Origin: Alphaproteobacteria bacterium | GTDB taxonomy: Bacteria; Pseudomonadota; Alphaproteobacteria; JAGOMX01 | Length of the DNA stretch: 6,126 nucleotides | Direction of reading: 5' to 3' | Assembly: GCA_016742295.1 (NCBI GenBank) | Contig: JACVCA010000086.1 | Span: forward strand, 1-6,126 | Part shown: positions 4,560 to 6,126 of the stretch, piece by piece | How the letters are laid out: every line of letters begins with the position of its first letter | Numbering within the stretch: position 1 is the first letter of the stretch | The notes under the pieces: generated by a model | The model's input: the letters and a program-made list of their open reading frames with translations, nothing else | Database searches by the model: none | Told to the model about the DNA's origin: nothing | Translations under genes and position numbers: made by a program

Positions 4560-6068
4560 TTAGGCTCCCAAGGATTTTTTGGCATGTAAAGATTTTTGAT
4601 ACGTTTTCAAAGTATGTTTAACTGAAGGCTCAGTCAATCTCAGTAAAGAAGATGGATAAATTCCCAGCCAAAAAATCAATAGAATCAAAGGTAAAAATAT
4701 TAGCTTCTCAGTCAAGCTAAGGTCTTGAATTTGTTTGATCGATTCAAGAGTCAACTTCCCAAAAAATACCCTTCGATAGAGCCATAGCATATAAGCGGCA
4801 CTCAAGATCATTCCCATGCTGGCCGCAAATGCCCAGTACCATTTTATTTGATAAGCTGCAATCAATACTAAAACTTCACCTACAAACCCGCTTGTTCCCG
4901 GCAAAGCAACTGCAGCCAAGGTAAAAATTGCAAATGCAACAGCATAAATGGGCATGCGTTGGGCAAGTCCTCCATATGCACCTATCATACGTGTATGCTG
5001 TCGATCATAGACAACTCCAACGCATAAAAACAGCGCAGCTGAGATTAGCCCATGGCTAATCATCTGGAAAAGTCCTCCCTGTAACCCTTGCAGAGAAAAA
5101 GTAAAGAGCCCTAAGGTTACAACTCCCATATGAGCAACGGATGAGTAAGCAATCAACCTTTTCATATCATTCTGGCTTAAAGCTACAAGTGACGTATAAA
5201 TAATTGCAATCACGCTAAGACTATAAATAACAGGGCTAAAAAACGAACTTGCAAAGCCGAAAAGAGGAAGCGAAAAGCGAATCAACCCATAACCTCCCAT
5301 CTTAAGAAGCACTCCTGCAAGGATAACTGAGCCTGCGGTTGGGGCTTCAACATGAGCATCAGGCAACCATGTATGAACAGGCCACATTGGAATTTTAACG
5401 GCAAAGGATATAAAAAACCCCCACCATAGCCATTGCTGAATAGAGGTTTCAAGAACTAAGTTTTCAAAAATGATAGGAAGATCAGTGGTGCCTGCTTTTG
5501 TATAAAGCACCATGATTGCGGCCAGCATAAAAAGTGAGCCAAATAGCGTATATAAAAAGAATTTATAGGTTGCATAAATGCGTCTGTCCCCTCCCCATAT
5601 ACCAATAATCATAAACATTGGAATTAAAACCCCTTCAAAGAACAAGTAAAACGTAATAAGATCAAGAGCTGCAAACATCCCAATCAATAATGTTTCTAAA
5701 ACTAAAAAGCAGACCATATATTCTTTAACGCGTTGCGTAATTGAACTCCAACTAGAAAGCAACGCAATGGGTATTAAAAATGCTGTCAAAAGTATGAAAG
5801 GTAAAGAGATACCATCAATTCCTACGTGATAAAAAATATTATATTGGGAAATCCAAGCATGCTTTTCTTCCATCTGAAAGAACGGATTTTCGAAATTAAA
5901 ATTGAGAAAAAGTAAAAAAGACAACCCTAAATTGGCAAGCGAGGTCAAAAATGCAACTGCCCGAGTATTGAAAATTGCAGCTGGACTTTCTCCTTGAATC
6001 ATAAAAATGAAAAGACAACCTAAAAGGGGTAAAAAAATTGTGAAAGATATTAAAGGCAGGTTAGCCAT
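4560..6068 (-). CDS. nuoM: NADH-quinone oxidoreductase subunit M
   Basis: NuoM is a second antiporter-like proton-pumping subunit of complex I, sitting between NuoN and NuoL in the membrane arm. At 502 residues it has normal length and a polytopic profile of about 14 helices. The functional charged residues are present: E145 in YLFFEGVLIPM, K225 in FAVKIPMWPVHTWLPDAH, K256 in GVLLKMGGYG, H339 in MISHGLISAALF and E398 in GTSGFVGEVL, the terminal glutamate that marks NuoM rather than NuoN. The family signature HTWLPDAHVEAPTAGSVILA spans 232-251, and MKRLIAYSSVAHMG lies at 302-315. The C-terminus ends in a short basic tail (HTLKTYQKSLHAKKSLGA). The start is supported by MANLPLISFTIFLPL and a weak GGGA site about nine bases upstream. 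The gene is followed after nine bases by nuoN, in the order normal for nuo operons. Confidence 0.97.
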   Translation of the reverse strand: MANLPLISFTIFLPLLGCLFIFMIQGESPAAIFNTRAVAFLTSLANLGLSFLLFLNFNFENPFFQMEEKHAWISQYNIFYHVGIDGISLPFILLTAFLIPIALLSSWSSITQRVKEYMVCFLVLETLLIGMFAALDLITFYLFFEGVLIPMFMIIGIWGGDRRIYATYKFFLYTLFGSLFMLAAIMVLYTKAGTTDLPIIFENLVLETSIQQWLWWGFFISFAVKIPMWPVHTWLPDAHVEAPTAGSVILAGVLLKMGGYGLIRFSLPLFGFASSFFSPVIYSLSVIAIIYTSLVALSQNDMKRLIAYSSVAHMGVVTLGLFTFSLQGLQGGLFQMISHGLISAALFLCVGVVYDRQHTRMIGAYGGLAQRMPIYAVAFAIFTLAAVALPGTSGFVGEVLVLIAAYQIKWYWAFAASMGMILSAAYMLWLYRRVFFGKLTLESIKQIQDLSLTEKLIFLPLILLIFWLGIYPSSLLRLTEPSVKHTLKTYQKSLHAKKSLGA

Positions 6069-6088
6069 ATATTTTATTCCCGTACAGG

Positions 6089-6126
6089 TTAACGTAGTAT
6101 CTTAAATAAGTACAACAGCATTAAGG
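6089..6126 (-). CDS. nuoL: Probable last codons of nuoL (partial)
   Basis: Upstream of nuoM one minus-strand frame reads LMLLYLFKILR and stops at TAA (6091-6089), 20 bases before the nuoM ATG. A hydrophobic end with a closing basic residue fits the last membrane segment of NuoL, and nuoL almost always precedes nuoM. Only 11 codons are visible and a second frame (LNAVVLI, stopping earlier) is also open to the edge, so the call rests mainly on gene order. Confidence 0.4.
   Translation of the reverse strand, partial: LMLLYLFKILR

Noticed and set aside
1..6126. CRISPR array, tRNA, rRNA, insertion sequence or phage element
   Set aside because: No repeated spacer-sized units, cloverleaf features, transposase or integrase reading frames, or terminal inverted repeats were seen; almost all DNA is accounted for by housekeeping genes.

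Overview
The window looks like chromosomal housekeeping DNA from an AT-rich alphaproteobacterium. The best lineage evidence is the guanylate kinase: its N-terminus (RRGLMLILSSPSGAGKT), its GTQQL and SHWAEYDYVIVN segments and its RQTNLVDFV tail are in the style of alphaproteobacterial Gmk. The NuoM and NuoN sequences also read as alphaproteobacterial or mitochondrial in type. The low GC content and AT-rich spacers would suit a Rickettsiales- or Holosporales-like host-associated lineage. That placement is inference; no rRNA or other decisive marker is present.

Layout. Positions 2-136 (+) hold the last 44 codons of a LolC/LolE-family permease, which overlaps lolD (129-806, +) by 8 bases. Together they form the inner-membrane ABC machine that releases lipoproteins for transport to the outer membrane. 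A 168-base convergent spacer (807-974) with a 12-bp hairpin separates lolD from gmk. Everything else lies on the minus strand and is transcribed right to left: the probable last codons of nuoL (6126-6089), nuoM (6068-4560), nuoN (4550-3075), a 204-base spacer, an unrecognised 85-residue gene (2864-2607), rlmJ (2527-1682) and gmk (1604-975).

How the genes work together. NuoL, NuoM and NuoN are the three antiporter-like proton-pumping subunits of respiratory complex I, and all key charged membrane residues are intact in the two that can be read. RlmJ methylates 23S rRNA and Gmk makes GDP from GMP. These two follow the nuo genes on the same strand but have their own spacers and weak candidate promoters, so they are probably not part of the nuo transcript.

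I found no mobile element, CRISPR array, tRNA, rRNA or defence system. The one gene I cannot explain is the small ORF between nuoN and rlmJ. It has the strongest ribosome binding site in the window, a candidate promoter and a nearby inverted repeat. I see no evidence for a previously undescribed system beyond that orphan gene.
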